From Candidatus Roizmanbacteria bacterium (GTDB lineage: Bacteria > Patescibacteriota > Microgenomatia > UBA1406 > GWC2-37-13), in contig JANLIS010000091.1 of assembly GCA_024653985.1 (NCBI GenBank), forward strand, positions 1-5,691: a DNA stretch of 5,691 nucleotides, given 5' to 3'. This document shows, one piece after another, positions 5,063 through 5,691 of this stretch. Below the pieces are notes generated by a model, which was not told the origin of the DNA, searched no databases, and was given only the letters and a program-made list of their open reading frames with translations. The translations under genes and the position numbers were made by a program. Numbering within the stretch: the stretch's first letter is position 1; every line of letters starts with the position of its first letter.

Positions 5063-5691
5063 ATGCAAGAATCTCCAATAGTTATTTCCGTAGGCGGTAG
5101 TCTTATCGTTCCAAATGGGGGAATAGATACGGGTTTTTTAATTAAGTTAAACAAGATGATCCGTGAAGAGGTTGTTTTGGGTAAAAGATTTATGCTTATC
5201 GCCGGAGGAGGAAAATTGGCCCGAAGGTATCAAGAAGCGGGGAGCGCCGTCATCGGAAAGTTGACAAGAGAGGATCTTGATTGGTTGGGTATTCATTCGA
5301 CCCACCTTAACGCTCATCTTTTAAGGACAATATTTCAGGACATCGCAAATCCCAGAGTCATACAGCATTATGATCGAAAACTTGAAAATTGGACCGAACC
5401 GGTTGCGATTGGTGCCGGATGGATGCCCGGTTGCTCCACAGATTATGATGCGGTAATATTAGCTCGTGATCATAAGGCAAAAATGATCATCAATATGTCA
5501 AACATTGATTATGTCTTTGACAAAGATCCGGGCAAATTTTCCGATGCTAAACCATTAAAAAAGATCACATGGGAGGCAATGAAGGAATTGGTCGGGGACA
5601 AATGGACTCCAGGGCATAATTCTCCCTTTGATCCGATCGCAACAGAACTTGCCAAAAATCTAAAATTGACAGTTGCCATAGCCAATGGGAA
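5063..5691 (+). CDS. pyrH: Archaeal-type UMP kinase, partial at the right edge
   Basis: The frame is open from ATG 5063 to the window end: 209 codons plus two bases, with no stop. The protein belongs to the amino acid kinase fold and probably converts UMP to UDP with ATP in pyrimidine synthesis, in the cytoplasm. Visible motifs are the nucleotide-binding ISVGGSL (8-14), IAGGGK (46-51), LGIHSTHLNAHLL (75-87), PGCSTDYDAVILA (122-134), NMSNIDYVFDKDP (144-156) and PFDPIATELA (188-197), with ANG at 207-209. The PG.STD and N.PFDP.A..LA patterns fit archaeal-type PyrH rather than E. coli-type PyrH, which has GNPFFTTD at that place. The family is usually about 220-240 residues, so only a short C-terminal part is missing. 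Other amino acid kinases (glutamate 5-kinase, aspartokinase) fit less well. It may have its own leaderless promoter. Its link to the upstream genes is probably only positional. Confidence 0.82.
   Translation, partial: MQESPIVISVGGSLIVPNGGIDTGFLIKLNKMIREEVVLGKRFMLIAGGGKLARRYQEAGSAVIGKLTREDLDWLGIHSTHLNAHLLRTIFQDIANPRVIQHYDRKLENWTEPVAIGAGWMPGCSTDYDAVILARDHKAKMIINMSNIDYVFDKDPGKFSDAKPLKKITWEAMKELVGDKWTPGHNSPFDPIATELAKNLKLTVAIANG

Overview
The window looks like a chromosomal piece of a Patescibacteria (CPR) bacterium, possibly of the Microgenomates type. This is inference. The evidence is an AT-rich, tightly packed layout, no Shine-Dalgarno motifs at the gene starts, small membrane-anchored surface proteins with Pro/Thr/Gln linkers, a VirB2-like pilin gene joined to clpC, and an archaeal-type UMP kinase. 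TGA is used as a normal stop (end of clpC), so the Gly-TGA code of Gracilibacteria/Absconditabacteria does not apply.

Layout. Bases 1-42 hold part of a palindromic repeat at the window edge. Bases 46-1542 carry two genes on the minus strand, three bases apart. The upstream one (493-1542) encodes a membrane-anchored C39-like cysteine peptidase. The downstream one (46-489) encodes a shorter paralogue with the same anchor and the same ~50-residue domain but no peptidase. A 141-bp divergent intergenic region follows (1543-1683). It holds an 84-bp palindromic element and a near-consensus promoter for clpC. clpC (1684-4731) encodes a 1015-residue two-ring AAA+ unfoldase. It overlaps by four bases a small two-helix pilin-like gene (4728-5045). 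A second promoter-like site lies just before a UMP kinase gene (5063 onward), which runs off the right edge. No stretch longer than 300 bases lacks a gene.

How the parts may work together. ClpC normally unfolds proteins and feeds them to ClpP; no clpP gene lies in this window. This ClpC has three unusual parts: a ~118-residue Pro/Thr/Asn/Gln-rich N-terminal extension, a palindrome-encoded segment where the ClpP-docking loop should be, and a C-terminal four-cysteine zinc ribbon followed by a Lys/Pro/Glu tail. The overlap with the pilin gene suggests co-translation and perhaps a link between protein quality control and an envelope pilus or secretion apparatus, but that is a hypothesis.

The most notable signal is repeats carried inside a housekeeping gene. 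An 84-bp palindromic element (1891-1974) is kept in frame in clpC as exactly 28 codons. It has the same length and two-hairpin design as the intergenic element at 1553-1636, in the opposite orientation. A second, 27-bp palindrome (4045-4071) is also in frame. This resembles the in-frame palindromic elements known from Rickettsia.
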